Shown here piece after piece: positions 33,617 through 46,855 of a stretch of 64,000 nucleotides of DNA. The first letter of the stretch is position 1. Every line of letters begins with the position of its first letter. The notes beneath the pieces were generated by a model. That model searched no databases. It saw nothing but the letters and a program-made list of their open reading frames with translations, and had not been told where the DNA came from. Position numbers and translations under genes: made by a program. This DNA comes from Crithidia expoeki (lineage: Eukaryota > Euglenozoa > Kinetoplastea > Trypanosomatida > Trypanosomatidae), in NCBI GenBank assembly GCA_900240875.1, contig OESE01000215.1:310001-374000 (forward strand). Reading direction: 5' to 3'.

Positions 33617-35916
33617 CTTAGTTGTTAACACAGTGTTGATACACAATGAAAGGCGGGCACGACCGCTTCGAAGCGCTGTACGTCCGCTTCTTTACTTCCA
33701 GACGTCAACCGATCGCTGTGAGATCAGGGTTACAACCAGCACGTAAGTCAGGTCTGCGAAGCGCTCACGAGCATACTTCACGAGAAGAGAGGACGAAAAA
33801 TCACTTGTGTTGACCTCAACATTTCCGGGCCCCGTTCGTTCCTCATCTAACGCGTGACGCCGCTCTTCAAGCAAAGCGCTTTCTTCTTTTTCCTTCGGTT
33901 TTAGGGACAACTAGAGTCATCGCTTTTCGTTTTGCAGATAATTCACTTTACAAACGAATGAAGATGGTCGTTTTTTAGCTTTTAAAAGGCAAAGGAGAAA
34001 AAATATATATAAGCTGAAGTGCGTAGAGTAAACCTATAAACACACACAGCGTACATACACATATGCATATATATATGTATCAAAGTTTCTACCAAGCCTC
34101 CATTTCCTCGCTGGCATTTTTTTTTTTTTTCGTCTAAACGAGCTTTGCATCAAAAGATAGCACGTATATAGTTTTCTACGAGGCATTTGAGCAGAAACGA
34201 AGGCTACAGAAAACTCAGAAATTTAAAAGTTGGAAAGAGAGTTGAAAACAAAAAGTCGGGTCTTCGAAAGAAATAGAAAAAGAAATTCGGGTGCCGCGCA
34301 TACGTTGAAGTGCCCATCTCAACTACAAGACGGAAAAGGGAGAGGACATTGCAGAATACACAGCTTGTTCACGCTATCAACAGGTTTACTGCTGTCTCGT
34401 ACAGCAGCTGTTCAGATGGAAAGGAACAAAATAAAAAAATGGCGGTACTGGTCGGTTTGCATCATGCAAGTTCCAGAGGAAACCCATTGTCGGGGCAAAA
34501 AAAAAAAAAGGAAAAGAGTCAAACGCGGAAGTCGAGTTTCCTTTTCTTTTCTTTTTAAGCGCAGTTGTTGCTGGCGCTAACACAAAAGGTGGTGCAGAAG
34601 CCTTTAAGCACCCAAGGGAAAGGGGGCGCGGAGACTGAAGAAGAAAATTCTCTCTCAGCTAGTAGCGGAGAAACCAGGGTGCACTTCGGTGTGCAAGCTG
34701 GGTATGCCAGAGCGCCTAATACACACTTCACGGATGCCTTACGCTCAGTAACGTGAATTAAAATGGTACAAGGCTGTTGACTAGAAAAAAAAAAAAAAAC
34801 GTTTCGTTAGAGTAAACAGAGAGAGAAGGGGGGAGGGGGCAGCAAACGCAGTGCTTGGTGCATTTGCACCGTCGGTTGATAGGAAAAGAAACCGATTCAA
34901 ATCAATTTAGAGGAAGAGAGGGAACACACATGTACAGAAGGAGCCAGTGCTGCAATAAGAGGTCTGAGCGAAAGAAGAAAAAACGAAAACACGGATTAGG
35001 ACCAATAAAGACAAACAAAGCAAAAAGAAAGTTGGCTTATAAAACACGAGCATCACTTCACCTATGGAGGAAGAAAGCAGGTTTCAGAGAAGAAAACTAG
35101 GAATAGGGAAGCTAAATAAACGAAAACAAAATCAAAAACGGAGGATGGCCAGAGTCGTGGTGAAGAGGAAGACTGTACAGTGGCAATGACAACACGTTTA
35201 AGCCCACGCTAGCAACACAAACGTGCAATGATATGCAGTCATAACGTATTGTCGAGGAAATAGACAGCAGCATGAAATCCAATCCACACTTTTCTTTACC
35301 ACTACTTCCACTAACCTCATCACTCTGCTGCCGCCGACAAGCACTTGCTTTACGCTTTGCTTTTCTGCCTCGAAAAGGAAAGAAGATGAAACCCCCCGCA
35401 ATTCTCCGCAAAGAGGTAAATGGCGGTGTTAGTGAGAGGTAAAGGAACAGTAGTTAAACCGAAGGCATTAATCTACGCAACGAGAATGACAACAGCACCT
35501 TCTTTTCTGTTTACCGCGCTTTAAAAAAACGAAAGACAAAATAAACTTGAGAAATTTTTGCCGCTACGGAATATCAAAACACATATAGAAAAAAAGAGAG
35601 GACTTGACGAACGTGCTAAGACAGCTAAGGATTGCAGAGGATGCACACTTCCACACAATCACGAAAAGCGAATCGCTATCGTTGATCACGTCGTTCTGTA
35701 TCGCTCTTTTTCCCCGATCAACAACATTTTTCAACCCACCAGCCTATCGCGCTACCAATCAAGATGATCCCACGTTAAAGCAGGGGGACCGACTGTGTTG
35801 GCGCACACGCTACCCTCCTTCACGCATTCGTCCTTCCTCACCTCAGTACACTCTTTAACCTAATCGCAGCGAAAAAGCACTCAAGAAAAAAAAGGATAGT
35901 AGAAACCGGAAAACTA

Positions 35917-38154
35917 TCACTGTCGATACGCACGTCCGCTACGATCGCCACCACCACCACCAGCACCGCCGCTCTTCGTGTTGTGAGCTGTACGGCCTCG
36001 CTGAGGCAAGTTCGACGCCGGCCTTTCACCTGTAGCCCATAGCTCCCCCGTTTCCACAGGCTGCGAAGCATCCACAGAAATGAACCTTGGCACCGCAGTT
36101 GCGTCTTCTTCAGCGGGAGAGGCGGAGTTGCTCGGCACAAACGGCAGCACTGCCGCGTTCAGCGCCGCCCGTGGACGGCTGCTGCTGTCTTCCCCGCTGA
36201 TGTGCACTTTATGTTCCGGCACTTCAAGCACGGCACCTCCTGCCGACCCCAACACAGCATCGCTACAATTACCGCTAATACTCTTTTTGGTATCAATTGT
36301 ATTCTCTCCACGGCGCAGCCCACGTCGCACTGTCTCGTCTGGGAGTACCGCGCCGCGCTGCAGTGGTTGATGCGGTCTGTGATGGTGGTGGTAGTGGTGT
36401 GGGGTGGGAATACGTGTCGGCCTGCATAAATGACTCAGCGACACCGACGACGGTGGAGGAAGAAGCCCCGAAGTCTCTATTGCTGCTGCTGTGGTTGCTT
36501 TTGTCGTGTCTGCCGCCAACGATAATTCATTCGAGGTGCAGCCTCTTGGGGTGGTGCTAATGACGGGGGTAGTGCCCAACGAGGGCGGAGAGCTGTGGGG
36601 AGAGTGGAGGGTGTGGTGATGGAAGTGGTGGGGTATGACGCCGCAGCACACAGCACGGCCCGCCGCGGCATCCACCCGACTGGTCAGGGACACTGGTTGT
36701 GCTAACCCTGTTACCGATGATGCTGGTGCGGTGAGTGAGCTTGGGTACGGGGTGGAGGAAAGACTCGCGGTGGAACCGCTACCCACGCCTTTTGTGAGAC
36801 GGCGTCGAATGACAACATTCTTCGTCCCAACGATATCCGCCTCAGAGGGCGAGCTGAAGGTTGTAGAGTGGTTCGGGGAGGCTGACACAGTGCTTTGCTG
36901 CTGTTGTTTTTCCAACGTGTTCAGCGACTCCGTAAATGGGGCCGTGGCTCGGATGAGAAAAGGTGCAGCCGTTGTTGCAGCTATTGCTGCGGGAGCAGAT
37001 GTTGCTGCGTGGTGACATTCTGGTTTCGACTTGACATCAGTGGCCTCGCTGCCTCCACTCGCGATGGTTACCGCAGTCCGTGACATCTGTTGTGGCTGCA
37101 CCTGTGAAGACGGTAGCTGCACCTCGCCGCGTTCCTCTACTGCCTTGTAGCTGCCCTGGTGGAAATCTTCTCTTTCTTCGTCCAGCACAGCAAAGTTCTC
37201 CTCATCCTCGATGCGCAGCTTCGTCTTACGGTGCGAACGGGCGGTGCGGTGTCGCGCACGAGCAGCACTTCTGGCTTGTTCCTCATCGGTGAGCTGCAAA
37301 GGAGCAGTCGTGGTTGAGGCCAGCTTTGGTACTTTTAACTTCGGCATAGCACCGCTTAACAGTGCATCAGCAGACGCAGCGGCAGCCACCAACTCCTTCT
37401 CACTGCTTGTGGAGGAGTGACGATGACGGCCGTGGTGGGCGTACAGCGTCTGCTGCTGCAGCTGACGCGTGCGCTTCGACCCAGTACGCGGCGACCTTGA
37501 GGATGCCGTGGACGACGCTTTGGAAGCACTGCTGGTATTATTACTACTGCTGTTGTTGCTGTGACACTGCGGCGGCGACGGTGGATGGCATGCATTGCCG
37601 GCCCGCCCCGACGATGAGTTGCCAGACGAGTCGTGTGAATAGAGGGACGATGACGACGTCGTGGTACGCAGGCTCGACGTGCTGCTTTTCTGCTCGTCGC
37701 AGTCGCCGTCACACTCGACTTGTGCAGTGGTCGCCTCCATAGCCTGAAGCGTTGCCGGCAAAACCAATTCCGTCGCTTCGGATGTAACATGAGGCACAAA
37801 AGACCACTGCGAAGCAGCCAGGGGAGGCTTCTTGCAGAAAAAAGGTGGGAGCTCTACTTTGGGGTTGAAGTTGTGCAGGCGGGTGTTGTGCAAAATGCCA
37901 AACCACGACCACTCCGCAGATGTCGATGCGTAGAAGAGCTGCAGTGGTCGCTGCCGGCCTTTCAGAGTGCGCTGCCCGTGCAAGGCCGCAATGGCTGCAT
38001 CGGCGCTGTTCACAGAGTCGAAGTAGACAAACGCTTCTCCCTTTACATGCTGCATGCGCACAGACAGTACCTTGCCGTAAGGCTCCAGCAAATCGTACAC
38101 ATCTGCGTCGAAGAACTTCGAAAAGGGAAGTTGACCAACGAAGAGACAGGCCAT
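35917..38154 (-). CDS. RRM protein with long low-complexity tail, 745 aa
   Basis: Start chosen at the ATG at 38154 (MACLFVGQLPFSKFF). The frame continues 37 codons upstream, but that part begins at a different codon and reads as a Leu/Val-rich leader artefact. The RRM starts at residue 3, with RNP2 LFVGQL at 4-9 and RNP1 GEAFVYFD at 39-46, and ends near residue 77. The following WSWFGILHNTRLHNFNP resembles the post-RRM 'SPFG..H' signature of its paralogues. Residues from about 110 to the end are Ser/Thr/Ala-rich with His runs, Gln runs and a small basic patch (HRTARSHRKTKLRIEDEE), probably disordered. RNP2 and RNP1 positions are identical to those of the 353-residue gene at 51216-52277, with which it shares LF.GQLPFSKFF. 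A likely mRNA regulator; target unknown. Confidence 0.88.
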   Translation of the reverse strand: MACLFVGQLPFSKFFDADVYDLLEPYGKVLSVRMQHVKGEAFVYFDSVNSADAAIAALHGQRTLKGRQRPLQLFYASTSAEWSWFGILHNTRLHNFNPKVELPPFFCKKPPLAASQWSFVPHVTSEATELVLPATLQAMEATTAQVECDGDCDEQKSSTSSLRTTTSSSSLYSHDSSGNSSSGRAGNACHPPSPPQCHSNNSSSNNTSSASKASSTASSRSPRTGSKRTRQLQQQTLYAHHGRHRHSSTSSEKELVAAAASADALLSGAMPKLKVPKLASTTTAPLQLTDEEQARSAARARHRTARSHRKTKLRIEDEENFAVLDEEREDFHQGSYKAVEERGEVQLPSSQVQPQQMSRTAVTIASGGSEATDVKSKPECHHAATSAPAAIAATTAAPFLIRATAPFTESLNTLEKQQQQSTVSASPNHSTTFSSPSEADIVGTKNVVIRRRLTKGVGSGSTASLSSTPYPSSLTAPASSVTGLAQPVSLTSRVDAAAGRAVCCGVIPHHFHHHTLHSPHSSPPSLGTTPVISTTPRGCTSNELSLAADTTKATTAAAIETSGLLPPPSSVSLSHLCRPTRIPTPHHYHHHHRPHQPLQRGAVLPDETVRRGLRRGENTIDTKKSISGNCSDAVLGSAGGAVLEVPEHKVHISGEDSSSRPRAALNAAVLPFVPSNSASPAEEDATAVPRFISVDASQPVETGELWATGERPASNLPQRGRTAHNTKSGGAGGGGGDRSGRAYRQ

Positions 38155-38195
38155 TGTCGTTTGAAGACTAAATGAACGATTTAATAGAAGAAGAA

Positions 38196-38197
38196 CT
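38196..38197 (-). promoter_or_regulatory. Candidate trans-splice acceptor AG for 745-aa RRM gene
   Basis: Minus strand reads CTCCTCCTTTTAG at this point, the first AG after a pyrimidine tract, giving a leader of about 41 nt before the ATG at 38154. It also supports the choice of that ATG over the longer frame, most of which lies upstream of the site. Confidence 0.5.
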
Positions 38198-39019
38198 AAA
38201 AGGAGGAGTTGCTTCGCCTCACAATAGAATATTACACAGTAAGAGTCCGGCAAATTGGATGGCACTTGAATTCTGTTGTTATTGAATATAATTATTATAA
38301 TTAAAGACTAATATAAAACAAAAGAAAGGTATTTGTTTCCAAGTAAAAGAAGTCGCAGTTGTTGAGCTGCAAATTAAGGAAAAACCGGTACTCGAATATG
38401 AATAAAACCGACAATAACGACAGTTGCTTTCGAAAACAAAAAGACAAGCAAAAAAAAAAAAAAACTCAAGTCAAGATGCGGTGGGCCAGTGACAATACCG
38501 GTAAACTTCAGACAAAAGAGCGGCAGAGAAACAAAACACCACTGACGACAAAAAAAAGGGTAGTACGCAGGAATCGAAAACTCGATTACTTTCTGAAGGC
38601 TGCAATTGGTTGAGCAAGAATGCGAAAATGTGGCTTTGGGAGCCGAACAGCGCTAAGACTCAGAGCGGGTTCAAAAAGCAAAAGAAGAGCCGCCAGCCCT
38701 GCTTTACTCCACTGGCTTACTAGAAGATGGAAGGGGGGGGGGTCGCACGGGCGAGCGAGAACAGATGAAACCACTGAAAAGGGAGAATAGAGCGTATAAG
38801 CTAGTATCGTTATCGATTGCAGGAGACAAAGAAAAGGGATAAAACGCTTGTACACGTTCGTACCGCGAGGAAGGACAGAACAAGAAAGCAAGCGAGTGGT
38901 GAGGTCAAAGCACACGGCAGGGTACACCTGCGCAGGTCAATGTAAAACGTTCAGAACAAAATCAGGAAAAAGACGCAGTAAACGGAAAAGGGGACAATAA
39001 CGTTTAGGATGGGAGCCTA

Positions 39020-39050
39020 GTATGTATGTATGTATGTATATATATATACA
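39020..39050. repeat. (GTAT)n / (TA)n compound microsatellite
   Basis: Four to five TATG units running into a TA tract. Confidence 0.9.
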
Positions 39051-42000
39051 GAAAGCTAACTGTCTAACTATAAGAGTCGTCCTTTTTGACCAGAGGTGTC
39101 GCTTGTGCCACGCCTTATTCGTGTACGATGGGGTTATATTTATATGAGACAGAGACGGCAACCAACCGCTGGCGCGTTGAGGTGATGCAAACGAGGACAA
39201 AAGAGAAAAGAAAAAAAAAAAGAGGAACAAAAGGACTGAGGTATTAGGTTCCGGATGTAAACTGTGGAAAACAAACAACCCAAAGTAAAAATATTAAATA
39301 AATAAATAAAACAGGTAGGCCGATAGAATCAGGTGATTGAGATGTATGCGTAACCACTCACAAATACCCCGACTTGCTTCCCACACTAAAAATAAACAAA
39401 AAGGCAAAGAGAAGTACAAAACAAAAAGAGGTACTTTAAAAATGCGACGCGAAGAGTGAAATTGGGAGGAAAAAAAAAAAAAAACGTTTGTAGTTTTCCG
39501 TTCAGAAGTGCCCAACGAACGAGCAGATGCAGTGAGCTCCTGAATAGAGCAATGATCTACAAGTGGGTTTTTGTACACTAAACAGGGGGGTTATAGTAAT
39601 AAAGCCTAAATATTAGTTGCCAAGTCTCACACAAAAAGAAATCCGTGCTTTTCTCTTTCCTAGAATAAGAGAAAGGAAAAAGGCTGGAATTGTCTCCACA
39701 ATGATACCTTCTTTCCGGAAAGAGATAGAACTACTGAACGTGAAACAAATAAGAAATCCAACTAGCAGGAATCGGTACTTGGAAGCGGTAATCAAGAACA
39801 AAGCTACGGATCTTGTTTTCGCAAGCAAATGTGCCAAAAAAGGACGGTAGACAAAAAGAAGAATTTAAAAAGGGAAAAGGAAGTATTTAGACACAACGCA
39901 AGGATAAGTGGGAAAACAATTTAAGAAGAAGAAGAGAAGATCTGACAGCGTGCAGTGCAAACCGTATTTACACTTCGAACAAACGCAGAGGGCAGAATCG
40001 TTAGAAAACAAAGGAACCTCCGTGCAATGTTACGTCAACCACAACCGACTCAGCAAAAGCGAAAGCGGTGATGGGATTCAATTTAAATCAAGTAAGAAGA
40101 GGGAAAAGGGGTAAGAAAAAGCCAGACTCCAGGAGTCTCAGTGGTTTGAAAAACACGATCACAAACCTTACAAAACAGTGGTTTGAAACCACACAACTAT
40201 ATGGAAAAAAAAAGAAAAAGCAAGAAATGATATATATCAAAGAGCGCTAAAGGGGAATCGGGTGTGGATGTTAAGCTTAAAAAACGCAGTGGATGTAAGA
40301 AAGGACACTAATCTGTGATAACACACACAAAAAAAAGGAAAAGAAAAGAAAAATAAGACAGAAATGAGAAGCTGTGGCAAATGGCTCCAAAAGTACTTCA
40401 GAGTATGAACTTTCTCTTCTTATTCTTCTTTTTTAGTTTGAGTAGTTGTGTTCAGCTGCACCGCAGAATCAGTAAATAAATTGAAAGCCAAAACAACTCA
40501 CCTCGTCCCAGCAAGCGCGTCTAGATCAAAGAACACCAGACACTCTTCTCTTCTACAATCTGTCGTCCGTTAAAAGCTGCTTCCTTGTTTATTTTCCTCT
40601 GGCGACGAAACACTATTATCCATCCTTTGTGTATTTGCGTGTGTGCAGTGCGACGATGCAAACAACATACACACAAGCAAATCCAAAAAAAAAAATGGTT
40701 TATAAAGTGGAGCAGGGAAAAGCTCAATACAAAAGCATAGCACGAAAAGGAAAAACAGAGTAGATGGGAATCATACAGCAGAAAAAGAAGATGTCTTAGG
40801 TGTAGCGTACGCAAGTCAGAGAGGCAACCACCTGGAAAGTGCAAATACGAAAACAGAAGAAAACGTGGATTAATTAAAACAAGGGAGCCTAGGAAGCTAA
40901 AATTCTCAGCTAGTAGCACGGCTTTAATTTTCGCGAAGTATATTAAAACTAAAAAAAAAGGCAGATCCTCAAGAGGAAAACTAATCTGAAGCCCTCGCCC
41001 CGTGCTGTTTTCGTTTTGAATGACCTTTCAGGACTCAGTTAAGAGACAAAGTTAACAGAAGAAACTAAAGCGTTTTTTTTTCTCTTTTAAGCGCGCGCGA
41101 AGAAGCACCGCTGCACGTGTCCAGGGTAGATGAAAGGTGACAGCCGGTGCCCGGTTGTGGAAGCACACTTGGGGGTGTCAAATGCCGAAAAATAAATATA
41201 AAGAGAAAGAGAAAAACAAAAACGAAAAGTCATAGAATGATTTGATCTTAGAGCCGTAGTAACGATCGAATTGAGCAATCAAAGAATTGGAGCAGAAAAG
41301 AGAAGGGTTGCTGCTATCGGAGCGACTTTCTGGCGGGCCTTTTAACTTCGAAGAGGATTGCGCCTACGGGGACGACTGTTGCAAAGCTGAAGCCCCAGGA
41401 AAAAAGAAGTTTGAAAGTACTTTATATATATATGTGTGTGTCTCTCTCTCTTCGCTGATCCATTGCCGCAGTTAGAAAGGATGATGAGAGAAAGGACAGA
41501 AAAAAGGCAAATGAAATGAAAAAGAAGGCCTGGAGCGAGCGTGATGGAACCTGCAGATAAAGTAAAGGTATGAAATGAATAATAAAAGAAAATTTAAAAT
41601 TAGAAAAAAAAGCGCCTTGTTTAAGTAGAAGAGTTTGGGCAAGAGTGGTATCTAAACGATTATCGAGCACTGCGGAGGGAGGGGCAGCACTTCACTTCTT
41701 CCTTCTGAATCTATCCCCTTTGATTGGAGAATGGCTTATTTGCTTGACGATATGCTTATGGAATTGCTGTCTCAGTGAGTTTTAAGCGCGTGTCAGTTTT
41801 CTCCTCGCTCCTACTTCAGTTACCTCCACTTTGTTTCTCCCTTTTTCCTCCTTTTTGTTTTGTTTTGGGGAGTAACTCGAGGCAGGACGTGGCAGTGAAT
41901 AACTGTGAAGCAGGCAGGTTTTGTTATGCGGACTGAACGGACAGAATATATACGTGAGAAGGGAAGCCACGACTCGGTTTATCCTTTCTGTGCAGTTTCA

Positions 42001-45000
42001 GGGACTGGCAAAAATTTTCTTTTATTGAGAGCACAAGCTCATGAGTACCATTTACTTTTTGCTTCCGATGAAGCGATTCTTTGATGGTTTCTCGAGCAAA
42101 AAAAGAAAATGTGTATATGAGGATTATAATAAACGGCGGTTATTATAAGTAGAGATGTGAATGTCTTTACGCGTTGTTAAGTTTCAACCGGTAAGCCAGT
42201 GCGTTTTGCAAGGTGTAAAGCGAATATTGAAGGGGAGAAGATAAGAAATAAGAAAGTGGATGTAAAGCGGCGTCAATAAGAAATACAATTAACAACAACA
42301 CAAAAAAAAAACAGAATGAGAGCATCGTCGATTTGAGAAGCATCGCAGTTAACTATTCTTGTAAGCCCCGTTTATCGTTCAAAGGTGTTACACGCATCTT
42401 CCTCTCTCGTTTCGATAAAACACACACGTAGTGTCTCGCCGTCTGATGGTACGGTTGCAACATTCGCTAGCGGCACGCCTCTCTCACGTACACTCTTCCT
42501 CCAAATCCCTAAAGAAAGATGCGGGCAGGAGCGTGGATTTGCGTATTATCAACAATCGCAGTTTAAGTGTTCCGTTTTCGTGTATTTGTTGATCTTGTTG
42601 CTGCGGTCCAGAAAGTGGTGAAGCTGTAAAAAAAAAAAAAAGCGTTTCTTTCTTGGCGTTCGTTGTGCGCATGTGCCTGTGCACGCGTGGTAAAGCGCGA
42701 AACGTTCCGCGAACTGTGGTAAAGCATTTTTGCCACGCGCGACGCGCTATTAAGGCGAGGCAAAGTACAGTACGATAGGAGGAAAAGAAACGCTGAGAAC
42801 AGAAGAACAAAAAAAAAAAAACGTAAAACGGACCACCACGGGCAGGGAAAGGGAAAAAAGTGTGAGCGAGCACGGCAATTGAAGTAAACCACTTCAACCG
42901 TCTTGCCATCAGCTTTTTTTTTTATTTCCGTTTGATTTAATGCAACTTCCTCTGGCAGCCTTTGGGCATCAATAGACACTTAGTGAAAGGAAACACCAGG
43001 CAACTCAAACTGCAAAACAGAGCATCGAAAAACTGCGGTCTCTTGTGAGGCAACCAGCAAACGGAGGAAGCAAAACTGTGTACTTCTCCACTTGACGCTA
43101 CTTTCAAGCAAAAGAAAGAGCAGATCTACTTGTACTGAAAGGTAAGCCTGGAGACAAAAAGAATACGAACATATAAACAGAAAAATGAAGGAACATTTCA
43201 TAATAGGGCTATGACCCACACACTTTCCCGTTGGTTGGACACTTTATAAATATTTCGTTGGAGACTATCCAAGCAAAGCAAATACAGACCATTCCATCTT
43301 ATCGAGACTTCAGGCTTCTCGCTTTCACGCTTGATTTCCCTCGCCGTCGCTTCGCGTGAGAACTCTCTCTCTTCCTCTCTCCCCGCGCAGCACACATGTG
43401 AGTCCTGCTTGTGCTCAAGGAGCTGCGGTCGGATTAGCTTGCATCCATTTTGTAATAACGTGAAAATACGAAAGAAACTGAAAGAAAAAGAGACTTGCAA
43501 ATAGAAAAGCAAGAAGGCCACAAACCAAAAATACCACGCATATAAACACACGCACATGCAATGCGTGTGCACAAAGGAGAGGCACAGTTCGGCACTCTTG
43601 TCTCCCATTGAGTAGAAGAACAGGAAAAAAAAATTGGCAGGGAAGCTAGTCAACGACACGAAGCAGTGAGGAGAGAAAAAATAGAAAAACAAAAGAACTT
43701 CAATCAAGACTAGCTTATTGAAACATATTGGGTGATTTAGAGAGAAATGAGAAGCGTAATTGTCACCCGCGTGGAATGAGTTGCATTTCCTCTTATCCCC
43801 TGTTGACCCTCAGCCAAAACCATCACAAGGCAGCAATGAAGTGTGCAGTCAGCCGCTTTAATGTCTTCTTCAAATATGATAACAAAAAAAAAAACTGGAG
43901 AAATAGGCAAGTCGAGAGAAAATGAGGAGCATTACATAAATCCAAAACAACAAGAGCGCTGAAGAACGGATAAGAAAAACCAACGCCTAACATTGAAAGA
44001 TGTGTTGAAACGAAATAAAGAATCTTAAGTGCAATTGAAATGAAAGAGAGAGGAAACGTAGACATAACAACAATACGAGCTCTTTGATCCGATAAATACA
44101 TATGTATGTCACAGCAGTGGGATTAAAGATTGGGCTTAGTTGGCGACAATACACGCCAGAAAAAAGTGTAAGAAAGAAGGTGTCACATCAATAAGCATAA
44201 GAAAAAAAGAGCTCCACAGTGCATGCACGCGCGTTTGGCTCCGGCAGATATGGCAAACTCTTCAAATAGATATTTTTTTTTTGCTTTTTCGGCTGTTCCT
44301 AGTCAAGCTATTTTTGAGGCCGCAAACACCCACCTACGCACCCACACAAGTGCATACGTACGTGGTTATACATATACAGTGACTGAAAAGGAAGAGCAGA
44401 TTGAGGTGAGAGATACCACGCTGAAGGACACAGATGTCCTCTCTAAAGAAAGAAGTGAAAAACAAAAACGCTCATTCTCATCGTGTTCATCCCACGTAAC
44501 CTGAACGTGGCAAACGGTGTTTTCCTCAGCAGATCAGAAGGAAAAGAACAGAGGAAAGAAGAGCTTTTTTTTGTATTCCATTGTGGACTCTTTTTTTTTT
44601 TGGCCAGAAGACTGGACTGGGCAGCGGTTTACGACGACAAAACTCAAAGACTAGCACAACCTTTTGCAGAAGAAAAGAGGGTAATCGTTTCGGAAAGTTG
44701 AGAAAAAAATATATCAAGTACTGATTTAAGCATACGAGTGCGCAACTGCACGCTTCAATGACAGGAGCACTATCACTTGATAAACGTTCGAAACAATCAG
44801 AAAAGAAAGGTATCAAACTAGGCGATTCAGAGAAAAGAGAATTGCTTTTTCTAGGCCACACTCACGTTTGAGCTTTGGATCTGAGACAGATGCTTTGAAG
44901 CCGAGAGTTGAATTGTTTTGGGCGAACACCAAGAAGTAAGTGTGAAAAGTTTCAGAAACAGCAAAGCGGAAGCGCTTTCTGCATACACAAGAGAGAAACG

Positions 45001-45662
45001 CACACGAAACAAAAAAAGTTTAGCGTAGCCATCCTCTCACACTTTGCTTAGCTTGTTGTCGTTGTTGTTCTTGTTATCAACTGAATAATGGCACACCGTT
45101 CCTTTTCTTGTTTCCGAGTATGTTCTTTTCGTCAGCAAATGCATCTCTTTCGTAGGATTTTGAGTTTTGCTGACCCAAATCTTTCGTTTTCTTTTTTTTT
45201 TTGACAATGCAGAAGAAGGAATTATGCGCTTTGAAGCAATTCACACGGGCGGTACAGAGAGACTTGTTGAAGAAGCTGATCATTTGTCTTCACCTCCGCA
45301 ATAGTTACTTGGATGAGAAGAAAATGGTTGTCTGTCTGCAACATCAGAAGAAAACAAAGAGACTTTTGAAGGGAAGGAGACTAAAAAACAGAAAAAGAAA
45401 AACAGGCAGGTGAACTCAACTGGGAACCAAAAGACAAAAATCGCACTTCAGTGCATCGCTCAACGCGCAGAAAAAGATGAACGAAGTCTTTCCCAACGAT
45501 ACAGAGTACCACAAGCACGAAACAGAAGAAAAAACAAATGTGGCGAAAAAAAGGAGAGAAAACAGATCAAGCGCCCAATAACAAGATAAGGGCAAAATAT
45601 GCTGCCTCCGTCCAGGTTTAAGCACGACGACAAACAAGGAGAAGAAAGCCAAAACAAAAACA

Positions 45663-45702
45663 ATATATATATATATATTCTTATTTATTTATTTATTTAT
45701 AT
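45663..45702. repeat. (AT)n followed by (ATTT)n
   Basis: Eight AT units, then about five TTTA units. The transcribed strand would carry UAAA repeats. Confidence 0.9.
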
Positions 45703-46820
45703 GTAGCCTCTGGAAAACACTCCCCGCTTTTCGTTGTTAAAAGTCAAATATACTCGTTTCTCGGCACGATAGCTGGCAGTGCCTACCTGACAAGAGAGGA
45801 GGAGGTAGAGAAACCAGCCTCTTCATCATTTTTTTTTTGTCCGATAAAGAGAAGGAAAGAAATCCCATTGCGATTTGTAGATGGGCAGGAGCTAAAAACA
45901 CACAAACAAACAAATGAAGAGCGTCAAAAGAAGCCCATTGGTGAAGCACTCGACGTAGAAAAACACAGGAGAAAAAAAAACTCGATTCGATCAAATTACC
46001 ATAAAAGACCATAAAAAGAAAGTAGAATTTTTGAGAGAGTGAACGGAAAAGGAAAGAACCTGTAAACGCAGAGGAAACAGACACAGCGTTGCTCGAAGGA
46101 ACCAGCAGTATGACCGCACAGTGCCTTTCTAGCCTTGAGACTAGTTTCGTTTTCCTCCTTTTCTTTTTCGAGGAGGAATCAAAACACATACTTAAAAGCT
46201 AGGGTGAGTATAACACCTCTCGTCTCTAGAGATCAAAACAAAAAAAAGAAAAAGACGAAAGACACTAAAAATGAAGTTGGCGAGAACCACATGTGTTCAC
46301 TAGACAGAACGGTGAAACGACGAAGTACAAAAATGAGGTCGAAAAAGATAGACAGTAACAGGTGAGAAAAGCCCTTCAGAAACGCTAGAACCGTTAACAC
46401 AAAAAACGTCAAGACGGGAAGGAAAAGAAAAAAAAATGGCAGGCCGTGAGAATTCAGAAGAGAAAACGTAGAATCCAGAGGAGAGAAGCACACGACGAGG
46501 AATTAACAAGCAACCAGAAAGGATTTGGCAAGCAATAATATATATTACAGATGAGAGAGCAAGAACATGAAAAGCAAGAGGTGAGAAACAAAGATGACAG
46601 CCGATGCTATTCGTTCTGTGTTTCTTCCTCTTTTTCCCTAGGAGAAACAGCCAGGAACTTTAGAGGTCGAGCTTGGCTATCCAATTCAGACATATACATC
46701 TGAGCAGCCGCTCATGCAAAGACCAGGAAGGATTCTTGGCACAATCACATTAGAAGGAAGAAAAAGGAGGTGTTTGGATCTCTGGCAAACGCCATCAATC
46801 CCTCTCCCATCGACCCAGTT

Positions 46821-46822
<2 letters not shown>

Positions 46823-46852
<30 letters not shown>
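46823..46852. repeat. (TA)n microsatellite, about 30 bp
   Basis: Fifteen TA units in the 13-kb desert. Confidence 0.95.

Positions 46853-46855
<3 letters not shown>

Larger units (their letters stand above)
30414..35916. other. 5.5-kb spacer, probably long 3'UTR of the 745-aa RRM gene
   Basis: No credible gene. Contains (TA)n tracts at 30704-30742, 32805-32828 and 33591-33616 and (CA)n tracts at 31750-31774 and 32221-32242. A less AT-rich island at about 33640-33930 holds a 72-codon minus-strand open stretch without an ATG (33692-33910) and a perfect 12-bp palindrome. The remainder is purine-rich on the plus strand. Confidence 0.6.
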
